Of a stretch of DNA of 64,000 bases, positions 1 to 10,557 are shown one piece after another (positions within the stretch are counted from its first letter, which is position 1; every line of letters starts with the position of its first letter). The notes under the pieces are model-generated. The model saw only the letters and a program-made list of their open reading frames with translations. It did no database searches and was not told where the DNA came from. This stretch comes from Listeria ilorinensis (GTDB lineage: Bacteria > Bacillota > Bacilli > Lactobacillales > Listeriaceae): assembly GCF_913566895.1 (NCBI RefSeq), contig NZ_CAJYCN010000005.1, positions 124,001-188,000 on the forward strand, in the 5' to 3' direction. A program made the position numbers and the translations under genes.

Positions 1-105
1 GTAGCGGCGATGAATTTCCGCTTGAAAAATATGGGATACAATGCAGCAGAGCGCTTTACACAGGACCTCAACAACCTGATCAGCGATAACAGCATGAACG
101 ATTAA
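1..105 (+). CDS. hprK: HPr kinase/phosphorylase, C-terminal end (partial)
   Basis: Only the last 34 codons and the TAA are present. The peptide begins VAAMNFRLKNMGYNAAERF, which fits the C-terminal helix of HprK. HprK phosphorylates HPr on Ser46 and reverses that reaction, feeding CcpA-dependent catabolite repression in the cytoplasm. The gene order hprK-lgt-ppaX is the usual one in Bacilli and supports the call. The kinase domain lies outside the window, so identity rests on this tail and the neighbours. Confidence 0.8.
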   Translation, partial: VAAMNFRLKNMGYNAAERFTQDLNNLISDNSMND

Positions 106-112
106 ACAGTAG

Positions 113-170
113 AGAAGTTTGTTTGAAAGGAGAAGATCCGGATTTTTTAAACAAGCTTCTTTTCTTTTTG
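113..170 (+). terminator. Rho-independent terminator after hprK
   Basis: A 12-bp stem (113-124 with 149-160, one G-T pair) is followed by a T-rich run. The 24-base loop holds a small internal palindrome around atccggat. Confidence 0.6.
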
Positions 171-231
171 TTCTAAAAATGGTAAAATCATATCTATTAG
201 AAGGAATACAATTGAAGAAAGTAGGAGAATC

Positions 232-1068
232 ATGGGAAATTCAATTCAGCCACTTGATCCAGTGGCTTTTCAAATTGGTGGTATTGAGGTTCGCTGGTAT
301 GGGATAATTATTGCTTGCGCCGTCGTTGTAGCATTACTCTTGGCGTTATGGGAGGCAAAAAAGCGCGGGATCAATAGTGAGCTATTTGTAGATCTTCTGA
401 TTTGGGCCATTCCGATTTCGATTATTTGTGCACGTATCTATTATGTGGTGTTTGAATGGGGCTACTATAAAGATAATCTATCGGAAATTATTAAGATTTG
501 GCATGGTGGAATTGCCATTTATGGTGCCTTGATCGGAGCTGTCGGCACGGCAATCATTTTTTCACGTATCAAAAAGGTTTCATTTTGGCAGCTGGCGGAT
601 ATTGCGGCGCCCAGTTTGATCATTGCACAGGCGATCGGTCGTTGGGGCAACTTTATGAATCAAGAAGCACACGGAGCTGAGACGACACGTGCATTTCTTG
701 AAAACCTGCACTTGCCAGATTTTATCATTAACCAAATGTACATAGATGGTACTTACTATCAGCCGACTTTTTTATATGAAAGTGTTTGGAATGTGATCGG
801 TTTTATCGTACTTCTGATTATTCGTCGGGTGATGAAACTGCGTCGCGGCGAACTTTTCTTGAGCTATGTGATCTGGTATGCTTTTGGACGTTTTTTTATC
901 GAGGGAATGCGTACGGACAGCTTAATGTGGGGGGATTTCCGTGTCTCACAGCTATTGTCAATCGTTTTGATTATTGGCTCGATTGCGATCATCATCTACC
1001 GGCGTGTGAAAATGAATCCGCCTTACTATATGGAAGATAAATTCGGGCCGGTCCCACAGAAAAAATAA
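232..1068 (+). CDS. lgt: Prolipoprotein diacylglyceryl transferase
   Basis: Lgt moves a diacylglyceryl group from phosphatidylglycerol to the lipobox cysteine of prolipoproteins, the first step of lipoprotein maturation at the membrane. The 278-aa protein is multi-spanning. It carries HGGIAIYG at about residues 91-98, the family signature [10 protein letters not shown] at 136-145, and a conserved R-F-F-I-E-G-M-R segment near residue 220. Length is normal for the family. A GGAG ribosome site lies just before the ATG. It is followed 26 bases later by ppaX. A client lipoprotein, the PsaA-like metal-binding protein, is encoded further along in this window. Confidence 0.96.
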   Translation: MGNSIQPLDPVAFQIGGIEVRWYGIIIACAVVVALLLALWEAKKRGINSELFVDLLIWAIPISIICARIYYVVFEWGYYKDNLSEIIKIWHGGIAIYGALIGAVGTAIIFSRIKKVSFWQLADIAAPSLIIAQAIGRWGNFMNQEAHGAETTRAFLENLHLPDFIINQMYIDGTYYQPTFLYESVWNVIGFIVLLIIRRVMKLRRGELFLSYVIWYAFGRFFIEGMRTDSLMWGDFRVSQLLSIVLIIGSIAIIIYRRVKMNPPYYMEDKFGPVPQKK

Positions 1069-1094
1069 CTGGCTGTTTGAGAAAGGACGAAATC

Positions 1095-1751
1095 ATGACG
1101 AAAAAATGGACGACATTACTTTTTGATTTAGATGGTACATTGATCAATACGAATGAATTGATTATTTCTACTTTCGAAGCAACGTTTAAAGAATTTTTGC
1201 CAGAACGTATTTTTACGCGTGAAGATATTTTGCCGTTTATTGGTCCGCCGATTACAGAGTCATTTGCCAGTGTACTACCCGATCGGGTGGATGAGATGGT
1301 GAAATTTTACCGATCATTTAATATTGCACATCATGACGAATTGGTATTAGAATATGATGGTGTTTATGAAGGAATCAGAGCACTTTACGAGGAAGATTTC
1401 AAACTGGGAGTCGTGTCAACGAAAGGATATGACGTGATTATTCACGGTTTGAAGGTAACAGGATTGGACAAGTTTTTCCAAGTGGTGATCGGACTAGATC
1501 AGGTTCAACAGGCGAAACCGGATCCTGAAGGTATTAATATGGCACTCTCACTTCTGAACGCGACCCCGGAAGAAGCCATCATGGTCGGCGATAATTATCA
1601 TGATATTCTAGCAGGGCGAAATGCAGGAACGGCAACAGCTGGCGTGGCCTGGGCCATTAAAGGTGAGGATTATTTGAATCAATATCATCCTGATTATATG
1701 CTTCATCAAATGGGTGACTTGCTTAAAATTGTCCGGCAATCTGAGGACTAA
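1095..1751 (+). CDS. ppaX: HAD-family pyrophosphatase PpaX
   Basis: This 218-aa HAD-superfamily hydrolase has the nucleophile motif [10 protein letters not shown] near the N terminus, a KPDP segment, and the C-terminal metal motif [12 protein letters not shown]. PpaX hydrolyses the pyrophosphate made when HprK phosphorolyses P-Ser-HPr, which explains its place beside hprK. An upstream in-frame TTG exists at 1077, but AAAGGA at 1082-1087 points to the ATG at 1095. Length matches B. subtilis PpaX (about 216 aa). Confidence 0.9.
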   Translation: MTKKWTTLLFDLDGTLINTNELIISTFEATFKEFLPERIFTREDILPFIGPPITESFASVLPDRVDEMVKFYRSFNIAHHDELVLEYDGVYEGIRALYEEDFKLGVVSTKGYDVIIHGLKVTGLDKFFQVVIGLDQVQQAKPDPEGINMALSLLNATPEEAIMVGDNYHDILAGRNAGTATAGVAWAIKGEDYLNQYHPDYMLHQMGDLLKIVRQSED

Positions 1752-1755
1752 GCAG

Positions 1756-2244
1756 ATGAGACGGCTTGAATATTTTGCTCCAAAAAAAGAACGAGAAAAT
1801 CCATTGTTTCATATTTATCAGACAGTATCGTTTTGGCGGACGTTGAAAAATACGCTCATCATTGAATTTTGCCGTTTTTTTCCATTTATGGCGGGGAAAA
1901 ACTGGCTTTATCGGAAGTGTCTAGGAATGGAGATCGGTGCTAAAACAGCCTTCGCGTTTAAGGTGACGCCTGATTTATTATTTCCAGAAAAGATTCATGT
2001 TGGCGAGAATTCAGTGATTGGTTATCACACGACGATTTTGACGCATGAATATTTACCGCATGAATACCGTGTTGGCGAGGTAATGATCGGGCGGGAAGTT
2101 CTGATTGGAGCGAATGTGACGATTTTAGCAGGGGTTTCGATCGGCGACGGAGCGGTTGTTGCAGCGGGATCTGTGGTTTCAAGAGATGTTCCGGCGGGTG
2201 CATTTGCTTTCGGAAATCCGCTTCAAATCAAAGAAAGTAAGTGA
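1756..2244 (+). CDS. Hexapeptide-repeat acetyltransferase (YvoF-like)
   Basis: The 162-aa protein has C-terminal left-handed beta-helix (hexapeptide) repeats such as IGREVLIGANVTILAGVSIG and DGAVVAAGSVV, typical of LacA/Maa-type O-acetyltransferases. An HDxxL-like stretch (THEYLPHEYR) lies in the middle. The acceptor is unknown. It follows ppaX by 4 bases, with a GAGGA site inside the ppaX end, as yvoF follows ppaX in B. subtilis. A start at 1714 inside ppaX is possible but less likely. Confidence 0.82.
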   Translation: MRRLEYFAPKKERENPLFHIYQTVSFWRTLKNTLIIEFCRFFPFMAGKNWLYRKCLGMEIGAKTAFAFKVTPDLLFPEKIHVGENSVIGYHTTILTHEYLPHEYRVGEVMIGREVLIGANVTILAGVSIGDGAVVAAGSVVSRDVPAGAFAFGNPLQIKESK

Positions 2245-2335
2245 AGACTCAAAAGTATGAGCAAAAGGATCCGTCCTTTCTATCAAATGTATGGCAGAGG
2301 AGGACGGATATGGCTGATACTTGGGGTCTTTTTTT
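2244..2335 (+). terminator. Long nested hairpin terminator
   Basis: Three nested arms pair in order: AAGAC/GTCTT, AAGTAT/ATACTT, and ATCCGTCCT (2269-2277) with AGGACGGAT (2301-2309). The structure ends in a run of seven T. It closes the hprK-lgt-ppaX-acetyltransferase block. Confidence 0.7.
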
Positions 2336-2343
2336 ATGGGGGA

Positions 2344-2371
2344 TTGACGCACTTTTAAACTGTGATATACT
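2344..2371 (+). promoter_or_regulatory. Sigma-A promoter for the TPR gene
   Basis: TTGACG at 2344-2349 and TATACT at 2366-2371 are separated by 16 bases. The -10 end lies 30 bases before the start codon at 2402. Confidence 0.65.
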
Positions 2372-2401
2372 CATACCAGAAGAAAAGAACGGAGGGAGAA
2401 A

Positions 2402-3856
2402 ATGAAAGAAGATAAATCAGAGACGGCTAAAGTAATCCACTTTCTCCCTAATGGGCATTTTTATTTTGAACGCGGGATCACGGCTTTTCGCGAAGAACGG
2501 ATGAAAGAAGCGATCCATTATTTGAACCGGGCGAGTGAGCTTGAACCGGGAGAGCCAATCATTTTGTGTCAACTGGCAATCTGTTATACGGAAATCGGAC
2601 AATTTCATAAGTCCAACCAGCTGTTGCGTAAAATTTTAGAGGCTCTCGATCCGAAAATGAATTATTGCTATTATTTTATTGCTAATAATTTTGCTTATCT
2701 AAAGGATTTCAGACGGGCTATGCAGTATGCTGGACGCTATTTGGAGCTTGAGCCAGCGGGTGAATATAAGGACGAAGCAGAGGATCTGATGAATGTACTG
2801 CTGGAAGAAATGCCGATCGGTGAAGCTAGGGAGAATAAATTTCAAAAATTCGAACAGGAATTTTATAATTATAAAAAAGAGCTGAATCAGTATCTGGCTG
2901 AAGAAGACAATGTATCAGCTTGCAAGATTCTGGAAAAAGTGATCGATGAAAAGCCACACTTCTGGCCGGCGTATAATCAGCTAGCAGCCCTTTATTTTGA
3001 ACAATTTAAAGAGGAGGAGGCGCTTCAGACGCTGAATCTCTTGTTGGATCGGTCGCCTGGGAATTTATTAGGGCTGGCGGATTTATATACGTATTATTAT
3101 TTTAAGGGCGAGAAGGAACAGGCGGAGCTTTTGTACAGACAGCTTGAAGCTGTTGTACCGATTTTGGTTCATCATCGGGAGAAATTGGCGATCATTCATG
3201 CCATGGCTGGGAATTATCAATCGGCTTGGCTCCTTTTTATGGATGTGGAAGATCTGGAAGTAAGTGAGCGGCCGAAATTTTATTATTATCGGGCGAAAAC
3301 TGCATTTAGTTTGGGTTATTTGGATGAGGCTGAGATCATGTGGGAGCATTTTTTAGCGCTGGATGTTTATGAGCGGGAAGAGTTTCCCTGGCAGGAGGAA
3401 GCGATATTTACGGATGATGTGCAAGCTGTATTGGGGCTTTTGAATGAGACAGAACCGGCTCGCCACTTACTGGGTGTTTATGCGTTGTCCATCTCAGCTG
3501 CTCGGGCGGAAGTAATGCTATTTCATCCACTTTTTGATATGAGTCAGTGGAGCTATGTGGAGCATTTGATCATGACAGGTTTCGACTATCTGCCGGATCT
3601 TTATGAGCAGAACTCGGCGCGACTGATTGAAATTTGGACGGTATTCCGCGAGCAGGGAATTCGGCCGGATAAAAAGAATCTGCCGGAGTTTGAAGCGATG
3701 ATCAACTGGTTTGGGAATGTAGAGCAGGATTATACAGTACGTGATTTGCAGGAACTTGCGGCCTCGAGTTATGTTTATTTTTTCCAAAAAACAACAGAAG
3801 AAGCGGCGCGGATATTTAGTGTTGAAGCGCACGACATCTTGCCTTTTAGTCCCTGA
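2402..3856 (+). CDS. TPR-repeat cytoplasmic protein (YvcD-like)
   Basis: This 484-aa soluble protein has no signal peptide. Tetratricopeptide-like repeats occupy about residues 17-125 and 170-260, with the pattern AIHYLNRASELEPGEP and similar. Partner and function are not known. B. subtilis has a comparable TPR gene (yvcD) beside trxB, and the same pairing is seen here with trxB 74 bases downstream. A strong GGAGGGA site precedes the ATG and a consensus promoter sits just upstream. Confidence 0.8.
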   Translation: MKEDKSETAKVIHFLPNGHFYFERGITAFREERMKEAIHYLNRASELEPGEPIILCQLAICYTEIGQFHKSNQLLRKILEALDPKMNYCYYFIANNFAYLKDFRRAMQYAGRYLELEPAGEYKDEAEDLMNVLLEEMPIGEARENKFQKFEQEFYNYKKELNQYLAEEDNVSACKILEKVIDEKPHFWPAYNQLAALYFEQFKEEEALQTLNLLLDRSPGNLLGLADLYTYYYFKGEKEQAELLYRQLEAVVPILVHHREKLAIIHAMAGNYQSAWLLFMDVEDLEVSERPKFYYYRAKTAFSLGYLDEAEIMWEHFLALDVYEREEFPWQEEAIFTDDVQAVLGLLNETEPARHLLGVYALSISAARAEVMLFHPLFDMSQWSYVEHLIMTGFDYLPDLYEQNSARLIEIWTVFREQGIRPDKKNLPEFEAMINWFGNVEQDYTVRDLQELAASSYVYFFQKTTEEAARIFSVEAHDILPFSP

Positions 3857-3906
3857 GCAGATAAATAGACGTTTCACACGTTTCGTATTAAGCTTGGGAT
3901 ACATGA

Positions 3907-4893
<987 letters not shown>

Positions 4894-4901
4894 ATCAAGA
4901 G

Positions 4902-4939
4902 GCATCGCTCTATAAATCTTGGAGAGCGGTGCTTTTTTT
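4902..4939 (+). terminator. Terminator after trxB
   Basis: GCATCGCTCT (4902-4911) pairs with AGAGCGGTGC (4923-4932), including a wobble pair, and is followed by seven T. Confidence 0.8.
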
Positions 4940-5168
4940 GTGAACAATAAAGGCTGTTCAAAGAAATGTGAGTGGTTTGGGCTAGAGATATTTTTTGGTT
5001 TTGCGGAAAATCCCACCAAATCTAAGAATCAGAAGCATTTCTATTTACGAAAAGGATATATAAAATATGAGTACCTATTTGGAGAAGTGATGAAAGAAGA
5101 CTCTTAGGTGCGGATACTTGGCTGATTTTATTTGTATCATAAGGGCAGCTGTAAAAGGAAAATGCCAA
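4940..5168. other. Intergenic stretch without a supported gene
   Basis: This lies between the trxB terminator and the terminator of the convergent dehydrogenase genes. A 62-codon open frame starts in the trxB terminator and has no credible ribosome site. I see no RNA, repeat or conserved motif. Confidence 0.5.
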
Positions 5169-5210
5169 CAAAAAAGAGGCTTTCATACAAAAATGAAGAG
5201 CCTCTTTTTT
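5169..5210 (-). terminator. Terminator (usable on both strands)
   Basis: An A-run and AGAGGCT-TTCAT pair with ATGAAGAGCCTCT and a T-run. It lies just beyond the stop codon of the minus-strand oxidoreductase and mainly serves that operon. Confidence 0.8.
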
Positions 5211-5216
5211 ATAAAT

Positions 5217-6215
5217 TCAAGCAGATGGTTTATCGGCAGAGAAAATAATCCCAGCTTCTGTTCGTGCCTCAGTTAGGAGTGTCATAACGGTCAGACTATG
5301 TTGAAGTGCGGTTTGAGCGATATGTGTCTCTTTTTGGTCGATTATTTTAGCGAAAACGACGAATTCGTCATACATACGATGTGGATCTTGCCGGAGATCT
5401 ATCGTTGTGTTTTCTCCTGACAGGCGATCATGGAAGGTTACACTCGGCACTGTATTGGCCGGTCCATTTACCTGGATTGTACCGTTTTCCCCTTGGATCG
5501 TAATAACAGAAGGAGCCGCACAATCTTTGGCGCCAATCGCGACAGCTTTGAATGTGCCATAGTCGAGCGTCAAAATACCAGATGTATCAATGCCGTGTGA
5601 CAGATTGGCCATATAGTCAATCTGCTCGGGGCGCCCAAACAGTCCCACCAAAAAATGCAGGTTGTAACTGTTTAGATCCATTAACGCACCACCGGATTTT
5701 GTCGGATCGAAAGCCGGTAGAACTGTTCCCGCTTTAAAAGCGTCGTAGCGCGAGGAGTACTGGGAATAATTGGCCTGAATGATTTTAACAGGACCGATCT
5801 TTGGTAGAACATCTTGAAGTGCCAAATAGTTGGGCGAATACTGATTTGTGATGGCTTCCAGTAAAAATAACTGTTGTTTTTCTGCAATAGCTATAAGGAT
5901 TTCCAGTTCTGCTGTATTGCTTGTGAACGGCTTTTCACAGATTACATGTTTACCAGCTTCTAAGGCCTGTTTAGCAAAAGAAAAATGCAGATGATTAGGG
6001 AGTGCAATATAAACTGTATCGATACTTGGGTGCGCAAGGAATTTCGCAAAGTCAGTGAAAATCTCCTCAATGGCAAATTTGTTTTGCAACTCGATCAAAT
6101 GGTCATGTGCAGAGGGACGACCGTAAATAGCTGCTAGCTCGATTTCTTGGATTTTGTTCAGCACGGGAAGCACATCTTCGACAATCATGCCGTGGCCGAT
6201 AATACCAAGTCTCAT
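5217..6215 (-). CDS. Gfo/Idh/MocA-family oxidoreductase
   Basis: The 332-aa protein has an N-terminal Rossmann fold (MRLGIIGHGM) and the EKP motif of the family (ICEKPFT, about residues 93-99), where the lysine normally acts in catalysis. Such enzymes are NAD(P)-dependent dehydrogenases of sugars, inositols or related polyols; the substrate cannot be read from the sequence. The start lies 1 base after the stop of the upstream dehydrogenase, with AAGGAG before it, so the two are co-translated. A diverging RpiR regulator may control the pair. Confidence 0.85.
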   Translation of the reverse strand: MRLGIIGHGMIVEDVLPVLNKIQEIELAAIYGRPSAHDHLIELQNKFAIEEIFTDFAKFLAHPSIDTVYIALPNHLHFSFAKQALEAGKHVICEKPFTSNTAELEILIAIAEKQQLFLLEAITNQYSPNYLALQDVLPKIGPVKIIQANYSQYSSRYDAFKAGTVLPAFDPTKSGGALMDLNSYNLHFLVGLFGRPEQIDYMANLSHGIDTSGILTLDYGTFKAVAIGAKDCAAPSVITIQGENGTIQVNGPANTVPSVTFHDRLSGENTTIDLRQDPHRMYDEFVVFAKIIDQKETHIAQTALQHSLTVMTLLTEARTEAGIIFSADKPSA

Positions 6216-6216
6216 T

Positions 6217-7236
6217 TTAATGGCACTCCTTTATTCCGGTCTCAAGCATCTGCATTTGTAGGAGCGTTTCTTCATCACGTACGATTTTTTTAGCACCGTG
6301 GCGGATCGTTTCATATAGCCCATCATAGATCCGACCGTAATCACCCTTTTCAGAAATCACTTTTTCTTCATGATAATGGCCGTTTTCATCTAGGTAAGTG
6401 AGGGTCCCATAATGTTCAGGTAGATCGATACCAAAGTCGGGATGTCCCTCCGGCAGATAAAACAATTTCAAATGTTCTTCTTGGCGGTCTTTTGTCTCCT
6501 TGACGAACATACCTTTTTTGCCGTAAACAACAAAACTTGGCCGAGGCTTGATGCGATAGTAGCTGGAGTTGACGGAAACTTTCAGCCGGTCGTAAAAAAG
6601 GTCCAGATCAAAATAATCATTTAGTCGGCCAGTGCCTAGTAGTTGCCGTACTTCATAATGAACGGAGTCGGGCTTGCCGAAATAGCTGATCACCTGATCG
6701 AGTGTATGGCAGCCATGACCATACAAGAAACTGGCATAGGGATCGAAATGCTGGGTATTCTCAGGCACCTCAGGTCGGAAGTAATCATAATGCATCTCAA
6801 TTTCCAGCAAGTCACCTAATTTGCCACTTTCGATCACCTTTTGAACGGTCAAAAAATCGGAATCAAAGCGACGATTTTGGTAGCACTGGACGATCAATCC
6901 TTTTTGTTTTGCGTAGCTGAAAATCTCTTCTGCTTGTTCTGTTGTCAGCATGAATGGTTTTTCAACAAGCACGTGTTTGCCGTGATCGAGTGCCAGTTTT
7001 GCATAGTCATAGTGGGAATCCTGCATGGTTGTAATCACGACGAGTTCAATTTCTGTATCATTCAGTAATTCTTCTAAATCCGTTGTATAATGGATATGTT
7101 CAGGTTTTTGCCAAACATCATGACTGGGGTTCCTGCGATAAATCGTTTTCACTTGCAGATGATCACGCTGTAAAACAAAAGGCAAGTGGTAGCGGTTTGT
7201 ACTTTTGCCATTGCCGATATAACCGATTTTTAACAT
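6217..7236 (-). CDS. Gfo/Idh/MocA-family oxidoreductase (YhhX-like)
   Basis: At 339 aa it starts MLKIGYIGNGKSTNRYHLPF, close in pattern to the E. coli YhhX subgroup. It has LVEKPFML as the EKP motif and the downstream QNRRFDSDFL segment typical of that subgroup. It is a predicted NAD(P)-dependent dehydrogenase of unknown substrate. GGAG lies 8 bases before the ATG at 7236; an in-frame GTG at 7245 falls next to the ribosome site and is not preferred. It is the first gene of a two-gene operon. Confidence 0.85.
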   Translation of the reverse strand: MLKIGYIGNGKSTNRYHLPFVLQRDHLQVKTIYRRNPSHDVWQKPEHIHYTTDLEELLNDTEIELVVITTMQDSHYDYAKLALDHGKHVLVEKPFMLTTEQAEEIFSYAKQKGLIVQCYQNRRFDSDFLTVQKVIESGKLGDLLEIEMHYDYFRPEVPENTQHFDPYASFLYGHGCHTLDQVISYFGKPDSVHYEVRQLLGTGRLNDYFDLDLFYDRLKVSVNSSYYRIKPRPSFVVYGKKGMFVKETKDRQEEHLKLFYLPEGHPDFGIDLPEHYGTLTYLDENGHYHEEKVISEKGDYGRIYDGLYETIRHGAKKIVRDEETLLQMQMLETGIKECH

Positions 7237-7268
7237 TTCTTTCACTCCATTTCTAAAATGCTACCTTT

Positions 7269-7304
7269 ATTATAGCGGGAGGGACAGGGAAAAACTATTT
7301 TAGT
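7269..7304 (-). promoter_or_regulatory. Promoter region of the dehydrogenase pair
   Basis: On the minus strand a perfect TATAAT occupies 7269-7274. The -35 is poor. Just upstream, ACTATTTTAGT (7294-7304) forms short inverted arms ACTA/TAGT, which could be a regulator site. Confidence 0.45.
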
Positions 7305-7396
7305 GATGTCTGAATTTGGGTTTAGGTAAAAAAGTTCGTTTTCGAGCGAATATAGCGGGAAAAAGTGGCAAAAAAGTTCAGAAAGAGGGATGGGGA

Positions 7397-8260
7397 ATGC
7401 TGTTCAATGACTTATTCACACGAAAAAAAGCAACAGAAGCTGAAAAAACAATTATGGAATATCTTGAAAATCATCCAAATACAATTGAAAAATTAACAAT
7501 TCAGGAGCTGGCAGCACGTACATACAGTTCTAATGCAACGATTATTCGTTTTGCGCGGAAGCTTGGTTTTAGTGGCTTTCGGGAATTGAAAGTACAACTG
7601 ATTAAATTAGTCGAGCAGCAAAATTATGCTTTATCTGAGATCAATCCAGATATGCCTTTTCATCATGAAACCTCCATTGAAAAGATCAGTCAGGATATCA
7701 TGCTTCTCACACAACAGACCTTGATCGAAAGTTACCAAACATTAAGCAAAGAAAGTCTTTTTGCAGCAACTAAGCTTCTTTATCAAGCTGAGCGGATTTT
7801 TATTTTTGCTGCAGGCGATTCAGAAATTCGCGCGCAAAGTTTTCAAAATAAGCTTTGGAAAATCAATAAATATCCGATCTTGGCGAACGCTCGAAATGAA
7901 AATGAGGTAAATGCCGCGAATATTACATCACAGGATTGCGCCTTTTTTATTAGTTATACAACGAAGGCTAAGCAGGATTATCAAGTGGCGACTTATCTGC
8001 ATGATAAAAAAGTGCCACTTTTACTTTTATCTGCGCGTCAAGATACTGAGATGGCTCAGTTAATGAATGTGGTTTTAAAAATCCCGCATTTGGAGAGTGA
8101 TGAACGCGGGAAAATAGCCACTTTTTCTTCCCAGACGGCGATTGAATACTGCTTGAATGTACTTTTTGCAGCCCTTTTTCAAATTGATTATAAAGAGAAT
8201 CTAGCGCGGCAAGAAGAACGGATTGGCGCTAAAAGAAGTGAGCGGACAGAACAGCCTTAA
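7397..8260 (+). CDS. RpiR/MurR-family transcriptional regulator
   Basis: The 287-aa protein has an N-terminal HTH_6 domain (residues 1-75, with TIQELAARTYSSNATIIRFARKLGF as the recognition region) and a C-terminal SIS domain for a phosphosugar effector (about 115-250, with IFIFAAGDSE and FFISYTTKAK). The family regulates sugar and amino-sugar catabolism. It is transcribed away from the two dehydrogenases, its most likely targets (inference). The ATG at 7397 follows a G-rich ribosome site; the open frame extends 27 codons upstream without a good site. Confidence 0.82.
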   Translation: MLFNDLFTRKKATEAEKTIMEYLENHPNTIEKLTIQELAARTYSSNATIIRFARKLGFSGFRELKVQLIKLVEQQNYALSEINPDMPFHHETSIEKISQDIMLLTQQTLIESYQTLSKESLFAATKLLYQAERIFIFAAGDSEIRAQSFQNKLWKINKYPILANARNENEVNAANITSQDCAFFISYTTKAKQDYQVATYLHDKKVPLLLLSARQDTEMAQLMNVVLKIPHLESDERGKIATFSSQTAIEYCLNVLFAALFQIDYKENLARQEERIGAKRSERTEQP

Positions 8261-8281
8261 ATAAAGGAACTGTCCGTTTTT
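8243..8281 (+). terminator. Terminator overlapping the rpiR-type gene's end
   Basis: CGGACAG (8243-8249) pairs with CTGTCCG (8270-8276), followed by five T. The upstream arm lies within the last codons of the gene. Confidence 0.75.
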
Positions 8282-8308
8282 CTTTGGTGATTTTTAGAGG
8301 TTAAAATT

Positions 8309-8349
8309 TTAGTAAAACTATTGATAAAATTTACTAAATAGTTTATGAT
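8309..8349 (+). promoter_or_regulatory. gal operon promoter with inverted-repeat operators
   Basis: A strong sigma-A promoter has TTGATA at 8321-8326, a 17-base spacer, and TATGAT at 8344-8349. TTTAGTAAA (8309-8317) and its reverse complement TTTACTAAA (8330-8338) flank the -35, centred 21 bp (two helical turns) apart. AAACTAT and ATAGTTT arms add further symmetry. The likely binder is the LacI-family protein at the operon's end (inference). Confidence 0.7.
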
Positions 8350-8380
8350 AAGGGCAAGATAAAGTAAAGGAGGAAGCGTT

Positions 8381-9553
8381 ATGGAAATTGAGCAGCTGAC
8401 AAACCGATTTGAACAAGTTTTTGGTGTATCAAATGGAAAGCGCTTTTTTGCACCAGGACGTATCAATTTGATTGGGGAGCATACGGACTATAACGGCGGG
8501 CATGTTTTCCCCTGTTCGATTACGATTGGGACATATGGCATTGCGAAAAAACGGGAGGATGGTCGGATCCGGCTTTATTCGGAAAACTTCCCTGAGATTG
8601 GTGTGATCGAAGCAGATATGACAGCTCTTACCTATAAAAAAGAACAAAACTGGGGGAATTATCCGATCGGCATGTTCCATTTCTTAAAAGAGGCTGGACA
8701 TGCTATCTCGACTGGCTGTGATATTCTTTTTTATGGAAATATCCCAAATGGGGCGGGACTTAGCTCATCTGCTTCTATAGAGGTCTTGACAGGTGTCATT
8801 TTAGAACATTTATATCAGTTGGATACTGCGCGGCTGGAGCTGATTTTGACGGGCAAAAAGGTCGAGAATGAGTTCATTGGTGTGGCCTCGGGGATCATGG
8901 ACCAGTTTGCGATCGGAAAAGGAAAGAAGGATCAGGCTATTCTGCTCGACTGCAATACACTAGAATATGAAATGGTACCGGTCAACCTTGGCACGGCTAA
9001 GATCGTAATCATGAATACGAATAAGCGCCGGGAATTGGCGGATTCCAAATATAACGAACGGCGAGCGGAATGCGAGGCGGCTCTGGCAGAGTTACAACAA
9101 TTTGTGGATATTGATACGTTGGGAGAGCTTGACGTGGCTACTTTCGAAAAATTTGCTGATCGACTTTCGAGTGATCGTTTGCGAAAAAGGGCTAGACATG
9201 CAGTGTCAGAAAATGAACGGACTTTACAAGCAAAAAAAGCACTCACGGCCAATAATTTGACAGCATTTGGTGAACTTTTGAACGCTTCACACCGATCTTT
9301 GCGTGACGATTATGAGGTAACTGGTGTAGAATTAGATATACTCGCAGAAACAGCTTGGCAGGCAGATGGCGTTCTGGGTGCAAGGATGACGGGAGCCGGA
9401 TTCGGCGGTTGTGCGATTGCCATTGTAGAAGAAGAGAAGATCCCTGCTTTTATTACCCATGTTGGCGAGATTTATCAAAAACAAGTAGGCTATGCAGCTG
9501 ATTTTTATATTGCAGAAATCAGTGACGGTGCCAAAAGCTTGGAGGAGGAATAA
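8381..9553 (+). CDS. galK: Galactokinase
   Basis: GalK phosphorylates alpha-D-galactose to galactose-1-phosphate with ATP, the entry step of the Leloir pathway. The 390-aa GHMP kinase has the galactokinase signature GEHTDYNGG (residues 32-40), the ATP loop GAGLSSSAS (124-132), and the C-terminal motif [19 protein letters not shown] precedes the ATG. It is first in galK-galE-galT-galM and 2 bases from galE. Confidence 0.97.
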   Translation: MEIEQLTNRFEQVFGVSNGKRFFAPGRINLIGEHTDYNGGHVFPCSITIGTYGIAKKREDGRIRLYSENFPEIGVIEADMTALTYKKEQNWGNYPIGMFHFLKEAGHAISTGCDILFYGNIPNGAGLSSSASIEVLTGVILEHLYQLDTARLELILTGKKVENEFIGVASGIMDQFAIGKGKKDQAILLDCNTLEYEMVPVNLGTAKIVIMNTNKRRELADSKYNERRAECEAALAELQQFVDIDTLGELDVATFEKFADRLSSDRLRKRARHAVSENERTLQAKKALTANNLTAFGELLNASHRSLRDDYEVTGVELDILAETAWQADGVLGARMTGAGFGGCAIAIVEEEKIPAFITHVGEIYQKQVGYAADFYIAEISDGAKSLEEE

Positions 9554-9555
9554 AC

Positions 9556-10551
9556 ATGACAGTTTTAGTACTAGGTGGAGCGGGTTATATTGGTTCCCAT
9601 GCAGTTGATCGATTGGTGGAGAAAGGCTATCAGGTAGCGGTTGTTGATAATCTTCAAACGGGTCATAAACAAGCGATACGTTCTGAAGCTGCTTTTTATA
9701 AAGGTGATATTCGCGATAAAGCTTTCTTGCGGTCTGTATTCGAAAAAGAATCTGTAGAAGGTGTGATTCATTTTGCGGCTAATTCGCTGGTAGGTGAATC
9801 TATGGAAAAACCGCTCGATTATTTGAATAACAATATTCACGGAACACAAATCACATTGGAAGTAATGGAAGAGTTCGGTGTTAAAAACATCGTCTTTTCG
9901 TCGAGTGCGGCGACGTACGGTGAGCCAGAAAGTGTCCCAATCACAGAAGAGATGGCGACAAATCCTGAAAGCACCTATGGCGACACAAAACTGATTATGG
10001 AAAAGATGATGAAATGGTGTGATATTGCCTATCAAACACGTTACGTATCTCTGCGTTATTTTAATGTAGCTGGTGCAAAAGAGGACGGCACGATCGGGGA
10101 GGATCACAATCCAGAAACGCATCTGGTGCCAATCATTTTGCAGGTGGCGCTTGGAAAACGTGCGGAACTATCGATCTACGGGGATGATTATCCGACAGAA
10201 GATGGGACATGTATTCGTGACTATGTGCATGTCAGTGATCTGGTAGATGCGCATATTCTGGCGCTTGAATATCTGAAAAACGGCGGGAAGAGTAATATTT
10301 TCAATTTAGGTAGTAATGCAGGTTATTCGGTGAAAGAAATGCTCGAAGCGGCTCGTGAGGTGACGGGAAAAGCGATTCCAGCAAAAGTGACGCCTCGACG
10401 TGCCGGCGATCCCAGTACACTGATTGCTTCTTCGGATAAAATTAAACTGGAGCTTGGCTGGGCACCTAAATTCACTGATGTAAAAGAAATCATTGCTTCG
10501 GCGTGGGCTTGGCATTCTGGGCACCCGAACGGCTACGAAGACAAGGAGTGA
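9556..10551 (+). CDS. galE: UDP-glucose 4-epimerase
   Basis: GalE interconverts UDP-galactose and UDP-glucose with bound NAD. The 331-aa short-chain dehydrogenase-type protein shows GGAGYIGSH at residues 7-15, the catalytic serine region SSSAATYG near 115-122, and the YxxxK pair Y141/K145. The start is 2 bases after galK, with the ribosome site inside the galK end. Its second role is supplying UDP-galactose for wall polymers. Confidence 0.97.
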   Translation: MTVLVLGGAGYIGSHAVDRLVEKGYQVAVVDNLQTGHKQAIRSEAAFYKGDIRDKAFLRSVFEKESVEGVIHFAANSLVGESMEKPLDYLNNNIHGTQITLEVMEEFGVKNIVFSSSAATYGEPESVPITEEMATNPESTYGDTKLIMEKMMKWCDIAYQTRYVSLRYFNVAGAKEDGTIGEDHNPETHLVPIILQVALGKRAELSIYGDDYPTEDGTCIRDYVHVSDLVDAHILALEYLKNGGKSNIFNLGSNAGYSVKEMLEAAREVTGKAIPAKVTPRRAGDPSTLIASSDKIKLELGWAPKFTDVKEIIASAWAWHSGHPNGYEDKE

Positions 10552-10557
10552 GCTTAG

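Noticed and set aside
4919-5107. 62-codon frame after trxB
   Set aside because: It starts within the trxB terminator and has no ribosome site or recognisable product.
9571-10122. 183-codon minus-strand frame opposite galE
   Set aside because: It is antisense to a clear galE, has no credible domain and reads as a shadow frame.
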